From: Liolophura sinensis
Lineage: Eukaryota > Mollusca > Polyplacophora > Chitonida > Chitonidae
Direction: 5' to 3'
Assembly: GCF_032854445.1 (NCBI RefSeq)
Contig: NC_088295.1
Coordinates: forward strand, 87,875,836-87,939,835
DNA: 64,000 nucleotides
Shown here piece by piece: positions 35,932 to 49,300 of this stretch (positions within the stretch are counted from its first letter, which is position 1; the number at the start of each line of letters is the position of its first letter). The notes beneath the pieces were generated by a model, which made no database searches, was not told the DNA's origin, and worked only from the letters and a program-made list of their open reading frames with translations. A program made the position numbers and the translations under genes.

Positions 35932-37339
35932 TCGGTACCAATGCACACAGTATGTACAGTGAATACCGTTGGGTGCGAATATACGAAGTGGGCGTAACCT
36001 TAATAGGTCGTATTCAAATCGCTGCTCTCTCTTTTTTTTTTTTTTTATCCAATCCTAGAGTGAGGTTTCGAATGACAAAATTTAAATGGTGGCCACTAAC
36101 AACTGCTCAAAATTAGGTGAAATAAAGCTACCCCTGTGCTCTTTTTGCACTTAGACATTCGTATCAGCTGACACCAGAAGACTGCACTCGGGTTTAGACA
36201 CTGTAGGCCTATGATGTGGATACCAATACACAAACTAAAAAGCGTAAATTCTCCGGGATGACCACATGTGGCCTAACTGACACTAAAGCCAAGAAGTATA
36301 AAATCCGGAGGCTTAGGCTGAGTGGATTTCGTGTCGTCTTACGTAAAGGTGGAAACATAAAGTGTCTCCAGTACTCGAGGATCAAATATCGTGTCTTCTC
36401 TTTTCATGCAAGGAAAGCATTCGTAAGCAACACCACTTATAGCATTGTCTTTAGTGTTACTATATGATCAGTATTGTCAATTACCTGATAGAAACTATAG
36501 CATGTCTGTTGAAAATTTACTGTGGAACAACAAACTTACACAATGTGCAGATTGGTTTGAAAATCGTGTGTAATATTCCCTAGGGACAAATTCCCATAAG
36601 GCAGATCGGTTTTGCGGTTTTTATCTGATTGGTAGATTTTTATTTTTAAGGAATATGCTGAAGTAAGTAAATTAGTAATGAACACATCTGGAAAATATGT
36701 TCGTGATAAAATACAGAAAACGATGCAGCGATGGTAAAGGCCAATACTGGAAGTCCAGTTTGCTCATAATCACGACCCGTCATGTACAGCTTGATTGTTA
36801 TAGCTATCACAATGACCGTGATTTAAAGTTAAAAATGTATAAATATAATGTATGGTATACTTGTCTACATGTGTTTACAATTCTGAAGCAATGATTTGGA
36901 CAGTCTCATAATTCACCACTGGCATGGAATAATTTTGTTTTGTTGAGACACTGTTATTCTACGATGACTTGTGCATCTCTCGCGTCTCCTCGCCTCTAAA
37001 AAATATGCAAAGCTAGTATTTATTTGGAAGAGATTCCTGTACAGGTTTTCAAGGTCGCAGGACCTCTCGTGACATGCCAAAAAGTTCCCCTCTATTTTAC
37101 TAATTATAGTTTTCCTCCATTTGCGGGCATATTAATACGCTTCTCCGGCTGAAGGGACGCAACTCTCGCTTTCTTACCATCGATGTGATAATAGCTGTTA
37201 CAGATATACGAAGTTATAATTGGCAAAATGCATCTGTTGACAATGGTATAGTTATCGCGTTTTATAAAACTCAATTTCATATTTGTTTCAGTTAAGTTGA
37301 GACCCTCTTTACTTCAATAAAGGATATATAAGCAGTGAT

Positions 37340-40300
37340 ATGGATGAACGGTCTCCGTTATTAACAGTAGATGGTAGAACGCTACCTGCACAAGCAGGCG
37401 CCGATAGGGTGACGACCACAGTTACGGACCAGCGAATCGACACAGAAGTAAAAAAGGGACCAGCCATTGAAGTCGCCGCCGGTCAAGTGCAAGTTCCAGA
37501 TACCGATGATGTAAGTGTTTTATTCATAGACACAATAAAGAAAGATAGACAAAGTCATTTATTGTTTTGGACTGATGCTGCTTTGGCCCATGACCTACGA
37601 GGACCCTTCATAACAGAATAACTTACATTTTAAAGAAAATGGCTGCATTCCTTCACAATAAACAAGTGCCATTCATCTTTCTCCCTAGTCATATGATTTA
37701 CACAAAGAGCATGCTCCGCTTTGTGTGCCCCCTTTATATCACTGCAACAGGTAACACTAGTAATTTTTGTACGTCAAAGTTGAGCAACAGCATGGTCACT
37801 GGGTTCATTGGTCTGGCTTAAGAAAAAAACTTCTTCTATTCTAAGTCCATTTGTCGAATTCGATGAGTCGATGCTACAAATCGCATTGTGTCAACGTAGC
37901 TCATCTCATGTCGCACTCAATAGTTTCAGTTCAAACACATTTTATCGACTTTTTTCACACCGTATTTTTGGATGCCTTGATATCTTGTTAGGTTGTTAAC
38001 TATTTTCCAAATTATATCTCATGCCATAATTTCAAAATCGAATGTCTTGAAACTTTGAAACTGTGACTACAAAACATTTGTCCAATTGATAATATTGATA
38101 GTGTTTTTTGCAAAGAATTTTTTGACTTTTCGTGGTTGTTTTATTTTTGAAATAATGTTGTTCTCTTTCCAAGTACAACTTTAGTTTTCGTAAGCTGTGG
38201 GCCTTCACTGGACCTGGGTTTCTGATGTCTATCGCCTATTTAGACCCTGGGAACATAGAATCTGACCTGCAAACTGGAGCTATCGCTAAGTACAAGGTTA
38301 GTGGTGGCTCTGAGATCTGAGATCGAACCCCAGTTTGGAGATATTGCCAAGTCCAAGATCAGTGTCTACCTATATCAGTCTGTCCTCCAAACTGGAGCTA
38401 TCAGTAACTACAAGGTCAGCCCAATGATGTTGGCTTTCAGGTCCACATGAGGCCGAACCACAGTTTGGAGACATTGCCAAATCCAAGGTCCATGTAGACC
38501 GATATCAGCCTGACCTCCAGAACGGAGCTACCGCTCAGTACAAGGTCAGCCCAAAGATACTGGCTCTGAGATCTGAGGCTGAATCCCAGCTTGGAAATAT
38601 TGCCAATTCCAAGATCAGTGTGGACTTATGCGGTGCGATGTCAGAGAAGGCCGATATCATTGCGCTTTAAACCTGTCCCACTCAGTGCGTGTAACCTTTG
38701 AAGCTACAGCCACTCCTTGGGATGCCAATATCAGCGAGGTTTACATTTATGTATTAACAGTACTTTGATAGGAATCCCAAAAACTGGGCGACGGTATTGG
38801 GTCAAATCTTATGTCTGTTTACGGCATAACTGAATTTCATCTTAGCCTTAAAGTAGAAGTAATTGTGCACACTGATATCAGTCGGTGATGTGTTGTCAGT
38901 GTTACAAATGAACAGGCAAAATATCTCTAAGCTTTATTTAAACATAAACATGGTAAAGATGTATAGATTTAAAGCCGCCTATATACTAGTTAGTGACGTA
39001 GAACTCTGAACTCTTTTCTACAGCTGGAACTTCAGTTACTTAATCGCGTGCAATTATGACGTGTAAGATATATTGCTTGATATTACCTTTGTCCTAGTAT
39101 GCGAATGATACTGCATTGTTTATTCATGGATGTATACTTATGATGTTTGACAGTTACTTTGGGTCCTTATGTGGTCGACAGTACTAGGACTGGTTCTACA
39201 ACTGTTAGCGGCGCGTCTCGGCTGTGTTACAGGTAAATTCCACGTGACCCCATTTGACCCAGGAGAAGGGGCGTGCTGCTGTATGGTCAGATATTTGTCT
39301 TAGCTCACCATATCACCATATATACTTTCATTGTGTTTGATTATTAATTTTTTTGGTTTGGATTTTACGCCTTGATCCAGAATATTTCACTTATATGAAA
39401 GCTACCAGTATTACGGGTGGAAGGAAACAGGGAATAGCCCAGAGGAAACTCTCAACCGACCGCAGTTTGCTGGATGACCTTCCCAAGTACTGCTGAAGAG
39501 GAAGCCAGCATGAGCCGAACTTGAACTCACAACGACCGCTAGACTAGGGGGCTTTTAATTGAACACAATGGTGAGAAGTGACAACCGTGCATGCCACAGA
39601 GCAGTGGACAACAACAGCACATCATGGCTGCATGACTCATGTCAATGGAGAAATCGTCAAGCCCATGTCAGCGTAACCCATTATAATCTTGTGAAACAGT
39701 TAAACGTAGTTTACGATAAATTATGTTTGGATAAGGGAATGCTTAGTGTTATATTTAGATCCATTCTACACTTACTTCTTCTCCGTGTCGTTTCATTAAT
39801 TTGAAACGTTACTAAAGATGCGAACTTTATATATAGTCAAAAACTAAATTTTAAGCGAGAATTATGTACACACACCTCATGACACTGGTCGTCATACGAC
39901 TGAAGAAAGTGCTAATTACGACGTAAAACCCCAATCAAACGTACATATATACATACATTCAAAGACGAAATTGTATGTCACATTCAATTATCTCGTTTAG
40001 GCTTGAATCTCGCAGATGTCTGCAGGCTGGAATACTCAAAACTCCCGCGATTCGCTCTCTGGATGATGATGGAGATAGCTATTATCGGAAGTGACATCCA
40101 AGAGGTCATCGGGTCGGCCATTGCTATAAACCTGTTGTCAGCTAACAGGTTGGTGGCGATAATGTCTGAAAATACATGTATGTACCTACTATTACGTTAA
40201 GTAAAACGCTAATCTGGTGCTTCAAGATGATTTCTTCGAACTAGAATATTTATGAAATGTATTATATTTTATGGCTGTGTTTTTTTTTTTATATTTATTT

Positions 40301-43300
40301 TTTGTGCTACCTAGTTTGTGCTACCTAGTTTGTATTAACATTGTGCCGGCCTTACATTTTCTATATCATGATTAGGAGTGCGTCTCAGTGTCACAATACC
40401 ACGGTTCCATCACGAAATTACTTATGTGGTCTAATATATAAATCGCATTTAACATCGCCGCACTCCAGCTTTCACCTCATTCTGCTTAAGCCATGGTGCT
40501 AGACGGCGTGTCGGAATCAGAACCCCATTAGCGCTTCCGTTTCTCGTGGAATTCTGTTTATGTTAGGGTGTAAAGCCTTTTTTCGCTGCCAACCTGCCAT
40601 TTTTGGTGTACAGGTACATTCTTGAAAACAAAACGATGGAAATTGTCTAAGCTTTGGGCAGCTATGAGTTTTAATGATGAATATTTGAAATGCTTGATGA
40701 TGAGGCTAGGAGTGATGTCCCCGTGACGTAGGCACCCCTCCGAGCTGCCGGCATAGAAATGTCCAGATTTTGACGGTCAACCTATGTCAAAATTTTTAGG
40801 GCTGCTTTCTCACAGGCTGGGCCAACTGTGCACCAAAGCATATTGGCCACCGAATGTTTAAGACTGAGCCTTAGGGCTAAACGTTGACAATGTCGCTTAT
40901 GTAAAACTAATGGGGGTCTGAGGCCTATTAGTTGATACCTTATAAGCATTTCCACGAAGGGTTAGAAAATAAAACACTGAGGTAAACTGGCAAGAGGCCA
41001 TATTTCACGCATTGCGAGTGGCCATTAACCGAGTATCACACAGTTGCCATTGTCCTGAATATAATCCCTCCGCTGCATTTATTTTATCTTCAATTCTTGT
41101 TGACCAGGATCCCAATCTGGGCGGGAGTGCTGATCACCGGCGCGGACACCTTCACCTTTCTCTTCCTGGAATCGGCCGGTCTGCGTAAGCTTGAGGCTTT
41201 GTTCGGCGCCCTCATCACAGCCATGGGCTTCTCCTTCCTCTACATGGTAAATAACCTGTATTTCTTCTAGAAGCCCGGGTTAAAGCATTTGACGGTGTCC
41301 CTTTTGTGGCACATACATATACATGGACAGAAGCCGATTTTGAGCCCCCGCCCTTTGTCAGATACCTGGCAAACTTCCTGATTTCAGGTTTTAGACAACC
41401 CTCTAGTGAGTAAATATGAATACGTGAACGCAGCGGTAAAGGGCTTTTCGTGTGTAGCGAGACCAAACCGTGTGTGAAAGAGTCAGTGAGCATCCTCTCC
41501 AATATTCCCCAAAACGAATAGAGTATCCCTCTCTACTGGAACCGATCCCCAACTGGCACAAATATTTCGTGAGATGACATTGGTAAAAAAGATTTTTGAA
41601 ATCATTTTTAAACAATTTGTGTACAAGTAGCACACAATTACAAATGTTGTTTACACAGAAATAATAAAGAGACACTTTTTTCACAATAAATGGACTCTTT
41701 TTGAAATGTCATTGTGCCTAAAGCTGCCAGAGAGATGCATATGTATGGTCTGTTGTGTCAGGCAGAATGGTTTACTGCACCTGCAGGGGCTATTACAATG
41801 AACATAATGGGTTTGCTAGGTGTGTTTCTATATCACAACTAGAGAATTAATTGTAAAGATCACAGCCTATTAACACGCCGCAGTGACACCCCATCAGTTA
41901 ACCGTTAATCAAACGTCAATGCACTCCATGCTTGATGTAAACAGTCAAGCTGCATTTCCACATTTTCAGCTGCTAAATTTCTCAGTTTCCATAATGATAT
42001 TGAGAAACACAAGCATTCCGGAAGAGCTTGCTTTCGCAATAAATGTCCCCTAGCGATTTGAGCTGTCAGAATAACAGCTATGTTGAATCTATATCACTGT
42101 GGGCCCACGATTCAGTTTTACATGTAGTATATATATTATTTACCATTTGTGTTTATAGATTAAATATTCGGTTGCTTTATAGCAGGTAAAACAACAAAAA
42201 ATTGCAATTTAAACTGAAAGCTGCTTCCTTAGAACTTAAAGGGGATAATAATTTAGCCCATTGAATTTGAACACCATGTTTGAATTTTATAGGACGATTC
42301 CGGAATAATGTCTGAAACCAAGACTTGTTGGTAAACTTTGTCTGATTTGACTAATTTTGGCAAAGCCGCGTAGCCAGTTACAATTTAGCACAGCGGATTG
42401 TTTTGAATAAAATTCTCGAAAAGTGTTAAAGTCTAAACAACAGTAAAAATTAGGGGAAACAGCGCTAGCCTGGAACATGTTCTGTACCTGGTCGTGGTAA
42501 AGCCACGTACCTATAGTTTCAATTCAATCTCACGAACCATTATTCACAAAATATTCATAAAATTGTCGGACTGACAGTCAGGCCGGCTGACGGTTTGTTT
42601 ATTGCCTGGACAATTAATCAAAGTTAAATACACCTTACATATAAATTTTATGGCGCTTATGACCACCATTTTATCCAATAGTGTACAACTTTTCAAATAA
42701 AGTGGAAGTGGAATAAATACACTAACAAAAGCATATGTTGTCCTACATGTATAACAAATTTCCTCTTTCAGTATATCACTGTAAAACCAAACGCTGGAGA
42801 TATCTTAATTGGTCTTTGGTTTCCATGGTGTCAGGACTGTGACAAAGACGCTATTCAGCAGTTGGTTGGAATCGTCGGAGCTGTGATCATGCCACACAAT
42901 ATATACCTTCATAGTGCATTAGTGCTGGTAAGTATCGTCTACACCATCTTCTCCATTAATGCTTAATTAATAGTCCGTCTAATGACATTAAACTTGGTGA
43001 GAATACAGTGTGCTGAATGTGGGGTTGTGCTTACTAAATAATGTAACTTATGTGTGTTTTCAGTCTCGCTCCATTGACCGGACGAATTCTAGGAAGGTAG
43101 GAGAAGCTAATAAGTATTACGCCATCGAGTCAGGTAAGATTGTTAAGAAAGCCATGTACAGTGAGGATTTACTTAGTGTGTTCATGTCACATGGCTCCCA
43201 GCATTACCCAGCTATCACAGTGTACAAAACGGATGTTTAACTTCACTCTTTGGTTTACAGACACAGGCAACCATTCCAGTGTAGGCCTACATAGTAACAG

Positions 43301-46300
43301 CTGCTGCAGCCATTTCTGAAATATTTGGTGTGGATATCACCCACTGTTCTCATAAAATCTTTTTTTTTTCGTATATTTTTACTCCTCAGCCGCTTAATTC
43401 TGTGGCGCATTTATGCGGCCCTGTCTATCTGCCAGTCCCGCACAATGGCCTCTTCGTGAGACACGAGTTTCACAGATGACCAGACCACCATAAACCTCAA
43501 AAAGGGAGTCTGCTACGTACATATACTTTATCCAGCACTCAATGTTACTATTTACTCCATTCTGGACAGCTGAAAGTTCAAGCCTGTGTCCATGTTCGCC
43601 ATTTTAAACATGTGACTATGAGTAGTGGGGATGGAAATGCCCTACTTTCGCCACGTGTTTACTAAATACATGGAACTATGTGAAGAATGTGACCCTACGG
43701 ACCTCCAAACAAATTCACGCTCGACTGGGGAGGGTCGAAAGGCCTCCGTGTCATGTATTCAACAAATACAGTGCCCAATGTATGGAGCTTTGTGGTGAAA
43801 ATCCTAATGTGACCTTATGGACCTCCTGCATGCAATTCTGTGTCAGTTCTAGCTCGACCGTGAGTAGAGGCTCGCCCGGGCCTCGGAACTGAATTACACA
43901 ATTTCATAATGATTATTGCGCGTAGAAGGCTTTGAGACTTAGTGCCGGTTTTTCGGATTTGGGAAAAAAGCCATCACAGTTTTACGGGGAAGTAAAAATC
44001 AATTTCCGAGTCTAAACTAAAACTAGAATATAAGCGTCAAGTCCGACATTTATATACCATTCGTAGTCCGTAAAAGGCGTTCCAAGTCGATAATCGCAAG
44101 ATCCATTTCCAAAACAACGTTTAAGACTAACTCCCAAAGACAAAGGTATGTAAGAAATTATACAAATAAGAAATAAAGCCGGTAACACACAGGGGAGAAG
44201 CGGTCATCAGTTTTCAATGATGCCGGGAGACAATGAATATTCCAGGCATGAATTCCATATCAAAGTTCAAATTCGTAGTCCGGGAATGAGTTCCAGGTCA
44301 AATAACAATTAAACAAGTATCTCAGTCGCGCTTTAATTGCAACTGTTCATAAAGGCATTATGCTGATGTAATAAGCATGGCTACCTTTACGGCCCCTAGC
44401 CCCAGGTTAAGCGGTATTAGATACAGTTTGAAATGGCGAGCGTTACACACCCTAACCGATCAAATTGTGATTAAAAAAAAAACGGACGATTATGTCTTTC
44501 CCGTTAATATGTAAAGATCTCAAGAGGTCTTTACATATTAACCATCATTCGTATGATCCCTGATGGTAATAGCATGTTTGCTCAACGTCGGAACATCGCC
44601 CGCGTATGGTCCGCATATGGTCCGCGTATCAAACACTTACCGTCCGGCCACGATCGGAGGAGGATTTAAGGTTGGTATCCTGCTGCACTGTACACATGGA
44701 TTCAACAGTAATTTATACAACTAAATTGTAACAATATGTATATCATTTACATGAATGTGAGGTGAAGTTCATATTCAAGCCTGTTCATAGAAAATTCATA
44801 TTTTGCTGAGAGGACCTTTGGAAATGTGATTTTATGTTAGCACTTTCAGGCCAGTCTGTGCTTTATTTGGCACATTTGATTGTTTATTTTGTATAACTTT
44901 GTCTCCTGTGTGACCGCCGTTTCTTTGAACATTTTCACACAAGAAATTCATGAGCTTACACCGAGCTGATCATTAGGACACATATGTGTGACTTGTGACG
45001 TTTCCAAGTTCTCTGCGTTATTTTGCATGTTAAGGAGCTTTATTTACATAAATATCAACATTTCTAAATCTCTGTATATGTATATCTATTAATAGGAAAT
45101 TCGCTGGGTTTTCCAGAAATTATCATTGTGTCTCTTGCGTGTGTGTATTTCGGCAATTGGGATCTATACTTACATTAAGTGATATTAACATTAATGTAAT
45201 TTTAGTTTTGTTGAGATGGTCATCTAAAGCTGCACTGGATACTCAGGATCCAGGAGCCCTGTAGTGCTACTGCTACTATTCTATAGACCTGTATTTGTAT
45301 TAGTAGAGGGATTTTCCTGGCCGTTGATTAAGGCGCGTTCCCCATTTGTTCAGTCGGCTTTAACTCGTAATAGAGATGAGGCTAAGTGTCGTGTCTATGA
45401 TAATGAGTATTATGTAACGAGAAAAACAGCATGCACAACAATCACACCGCGGTTGTATCATGGAATTGTGATACCTGAATATAAGCAATACGCCATAGTC
45501 TGCCTACCGTTTGGCAGCTACTTCCAATCGACTTCAGAAACGGTGCAGCACTGTAGAAAGGACAATGTGTATTGTGTCACTGCAAAATGTCGCGTCATCA
45601 GCAGTGATGTGACAATCAGCAGTCAGGTAACAATCAGCAATGATGTGACAAATGCAAAATTCCAACCAGAGACGAGTAACACTCCCTCGTCTGCTATTTA
45701 TAGTTTAAGGCAAAAGAAATGTGCAATGTCTGGATATCATTGTTTTACTTTTCCACCATTGCAAACACTAGATTTACTGTTCCATCACTGCAAACATTGG
45801 ATTTAGTGTTCCACCACTGTAAACATTGGTGTTACTGTTCCACCACTGCAAACACTAGATTTACTGTTCCACCATTGTAAACAATGGATTTACTGTTCCA
45901 CCACTGTAAACATTGGTGTTACTGTTTCACCACTGCAAACACTGGATTTACTGTTCAACTATTGCAAACAATGGATTTACTGTTCCACCACTGCAAACAC
46001 TGGTTTTACTGTTCCACCATTGCAAACACTGGGTTTACTGTTCCACAAATGCAAGCACTGGTGTTACTGTTCCACCACTGTAAACATTGCTGTTACTGTT
46101 CCACCATTGCAAACATTGGTTTTACTGTTCCACCACTGTAAACATTGCTGTTACTGTTCCACCACTGTAAACATTGCTGTTACTGTTCCATCACTGTAAA
46201 CAGTGGTCTTACTCTTCCACCACTGAAAACATTGGTGTTACTGTTCTATCACTACAAACACCAGATTTACTGTTGCACCACTGCAAGCACTGGTGTTACT

Positions 46301-49300
46301 GTTCCACCACAGTAAACATTGGTGTTACTTTTTCATCATTGCAAACATTGGCAAATTGTACAATACTTTCGTTTTTAATTTCACTCATTTTTTTTCTTCC
46401 AGCTATCGCCCTCTTTGTCTCTTTCTTGATAAATTTATTTGTGGTGGCCGTCTTCGCTGAAGCCTTCTCAGATGCCATGTACCACGACGCTAGCTTGAGA
46501 AATGCTGTGAGTATAAAATAACCACATATTGCTTTATTTTTGTGTAATTATATACTTAAGAATTGTTCACATGCACGATGGCAGCAAGTGTATCATAGGT
46601 GGGTGGATGAAACTGGAGTGCCCGCAGTACACCACCAACCCTTGGCAAGTGTATCATAGGTGGGTGGATGAAACTGGAGTGCCCGCAGTACACCACCAAC
46701 CCTTGGCAAGTGTATCATAGGTGGGTGGATGAAACTGGAGTGCCCGCAGCACACCACCAACCCTTGGCAAGTGTATCATAGGTGGGTGGATGAAACTGGA
46801 GTGCCCGCAGTACACCACCAACCCTTGGCAAGTGTATCATAGGTGGGTGGATGAAACTGGAGTGCCCGCAGCACACCACCAACCCTTGGCAAGTGTATCA
46901 TAGGTGGGTGGATGAAACTGGAGTGCCCGCAGCACACCACCAACCCTTGGCAAGTGTATCATAGGTGGGTGGAGGAAACTGGAATGCCTGCAGTACACCA
47001 CCTACCCTTGGTAAGTTGGTTATAGTGGGTGGAGGAAACTGGAGTGCCCGCAGTACACCACCAACCCTTGGCAAGTTGATTATAGTGGGTGGATGAAACT
47101 GGAGTGCCTGCAGTACACCACCAACCCTTGGCAAGTTGATTATAGTGGGTGGATGAAACTGGAATGCCCGCAGTAAACCACCAACCCTTGGCAAGTTGAT
47201 TATTGTGGGTGGAGGAAGTTCATTTTCAATCTGAATTTTCGACATTAGACTTGACGCATTGGTTCTTACTGACGTAAGTCTTTCTGACATGATTAAGAAA
47301 CTGTGATGCGAAGAATGAAACTGCTCGTTCGGAATTTGACCTTGGATTTTCATTCACCGCCTGACTGCCTGAACTACGATTTGGATACTTCGCCAATTAT
47401 GTATTATATTAGTAGAAGAAAATGTTCTACAATGAAAGACTTCCCAAGTCTTTACTCCGTACTCCAAGTCTTGACCCCGTAACTCCTTTCTGGGAATGGT
47501 ATCGTATAATGTTGGGATCATTTATTTGATTGAGCTATCCTACGGTATACATGCAGAACGCTTACCTTAGTACTTACATGTTTACGTATTGTACTGCCCC
47601 ACTAGAGTCAAACATACACAACGCAACAGTCATCTCACCTTACTGTAACCCAGGCACGAGATAATCGGCCATTGTATATAACCGATTTCTATCAGTTCTT
47701 AACATACGAGAATATAATGCTCTCAAGATAATTAGTTTCATGCATGTAAGTCTGTAACCGAATATTAATATTTTCACGTTGCTATTTGTACATGTACTTA
47801 GAATTGCTTGTCAGGAAATTCCATTTTGCCGATGTGGGATTTGCTCATGAACTTAATTCCAAGACTGCCAGGGAAACTGTGTGGGAAAATGCTTCTCGTA
47901 CGCATTAGATTGAAACTATAATCTAATGTCGAATTTATCATGAACTATATTTGCTAATTTCGTGTAGGTTTGGATGCAGTTCACATGAATGTTGACCTGA
48001 TACTGATAAGCATGTTTAGAAAATACTTGTACTACCATGTCGATTTGGGGTAACAGTTACAGTGTGATAACTTGCTGATCGCTCCTCAAACGCCTCTGTC
48101 TATCTGTTACGTGTGCTGTTGTGTTACAGGGGGCGTGGATAGCTGAGAAGTACGGCCTGTCGATGAAGGTGATCTGGGGAGTTGGAATCCTAGCAGCTGG
48201 GCAGAGCTCTACGATGACCGTGAGTAGCGTGCCGTGCTCTCATTACGACGTCCCGACGTCCAACTCTCCACAGATCAACTTGTCCTATCGGGATTGTTTC
48301 ACATTAGAAAATATTATTCATGATTTTATCCGTACGAGATTGTCTCACACGTAACGATGTGTGTGGGATGGAAAGCATTCATCATGCTTCGTTGTTTTAA
48401 CGTCAGTCATGTTATTTAACGAAACGGCAGCGGTATGCTAAATATGTTGTGCTCAAAAACTCGTGATAAGCATGCCACTGATTGATAATTTGTAAACATA
48501 GGTTTATTGATTTTGAGTACAAGATATACATTTGACTCGACTTCGCACAGTGTAAGACCGCCTGGAAATTAACCCCTTACATACCGTTTCTTTAATGACC
48601 CTGGATGTGTAATCAAGCACACGTTAAGAGGTATGTACAGATACTTACCGTCATCGCTCCTATTACTGATCCGAATGAAGATTTTGGATCTGTAGAGAAT
48701 AAAATGAAAGAAAACTTCATAAAACGAACAGATAAGTCATCTCGATTATGAATGTTCGCACCGTTGTCTTGACTCGGAAACATATGAGTTCTACTTTACG
48801 TTACACTGAACAAATTGAACTGGCATCTTGTTACGAATGTTTTTATCTTAATTTTATTGCCCCGTTTTTCGTCCATTCTTTATTTATGGTTGAGCCTAAG
48901 GTAACAGATTCGTACAAGACAGATTCTATGTTATTTTGAGGGGAACTTCACCGCTTTTCTGAATTGCATCTTCGTTCAATATTGGAAAGTAGCTATGTTT
49001 CTTTGCAGGGCACCTACGCGGGGCAATTCGTCATGGAGGTAAGTGATGTCATTCTCAACTATTGAAATGGTAAACCAAATTGGCTCAGGCTAATTAAGTT
49101 AAAATGCGGCAAAACTGTCGGGTGCATACAAAAGACCAGACGTTATAATGTTATTTCCAGATACAGCAGCTCGTGGTAAGTCCTACAGTCGGTGTGCGGG
49201 GGGTCTAAGTGGTAAACCCTCGGGGTCAGATTACATTCGATTCAGACAATAAACCCGGGTATGTTCACGTGAGGCTTCAAGCAGGCAAGAACACACATAA

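Larger units (their letters stand above)
33866..37291. other. Spacer upstream of the NRAMP gene
   Basis: Apart from the 71-bp triplet and the AT microsatellite listed separately, I recognise nothing. A Lys/Arg-rich 83-codon frame at 36216-36467 is unrecognised. The 3' part should contain the NRAMP promoter and perhaps an untranslated exon. Confidence 0.5.

Noticed and set aside
37333-37338. CAGTGA just upstream of the NRAMP ATG, resembling an iron-responsive-element loop
   Set aside because: The flanking five bases on each side (ataag and tatgg) pair at no more than three positions, two of them wobble, so no IRE stem can form.
46583-47220. Regular 61-bp repeats as a CRISPR-like array
   Set aside because: There are no unique spacers; the whole unit repeats, and the locus is inside an intron of an animal gene.
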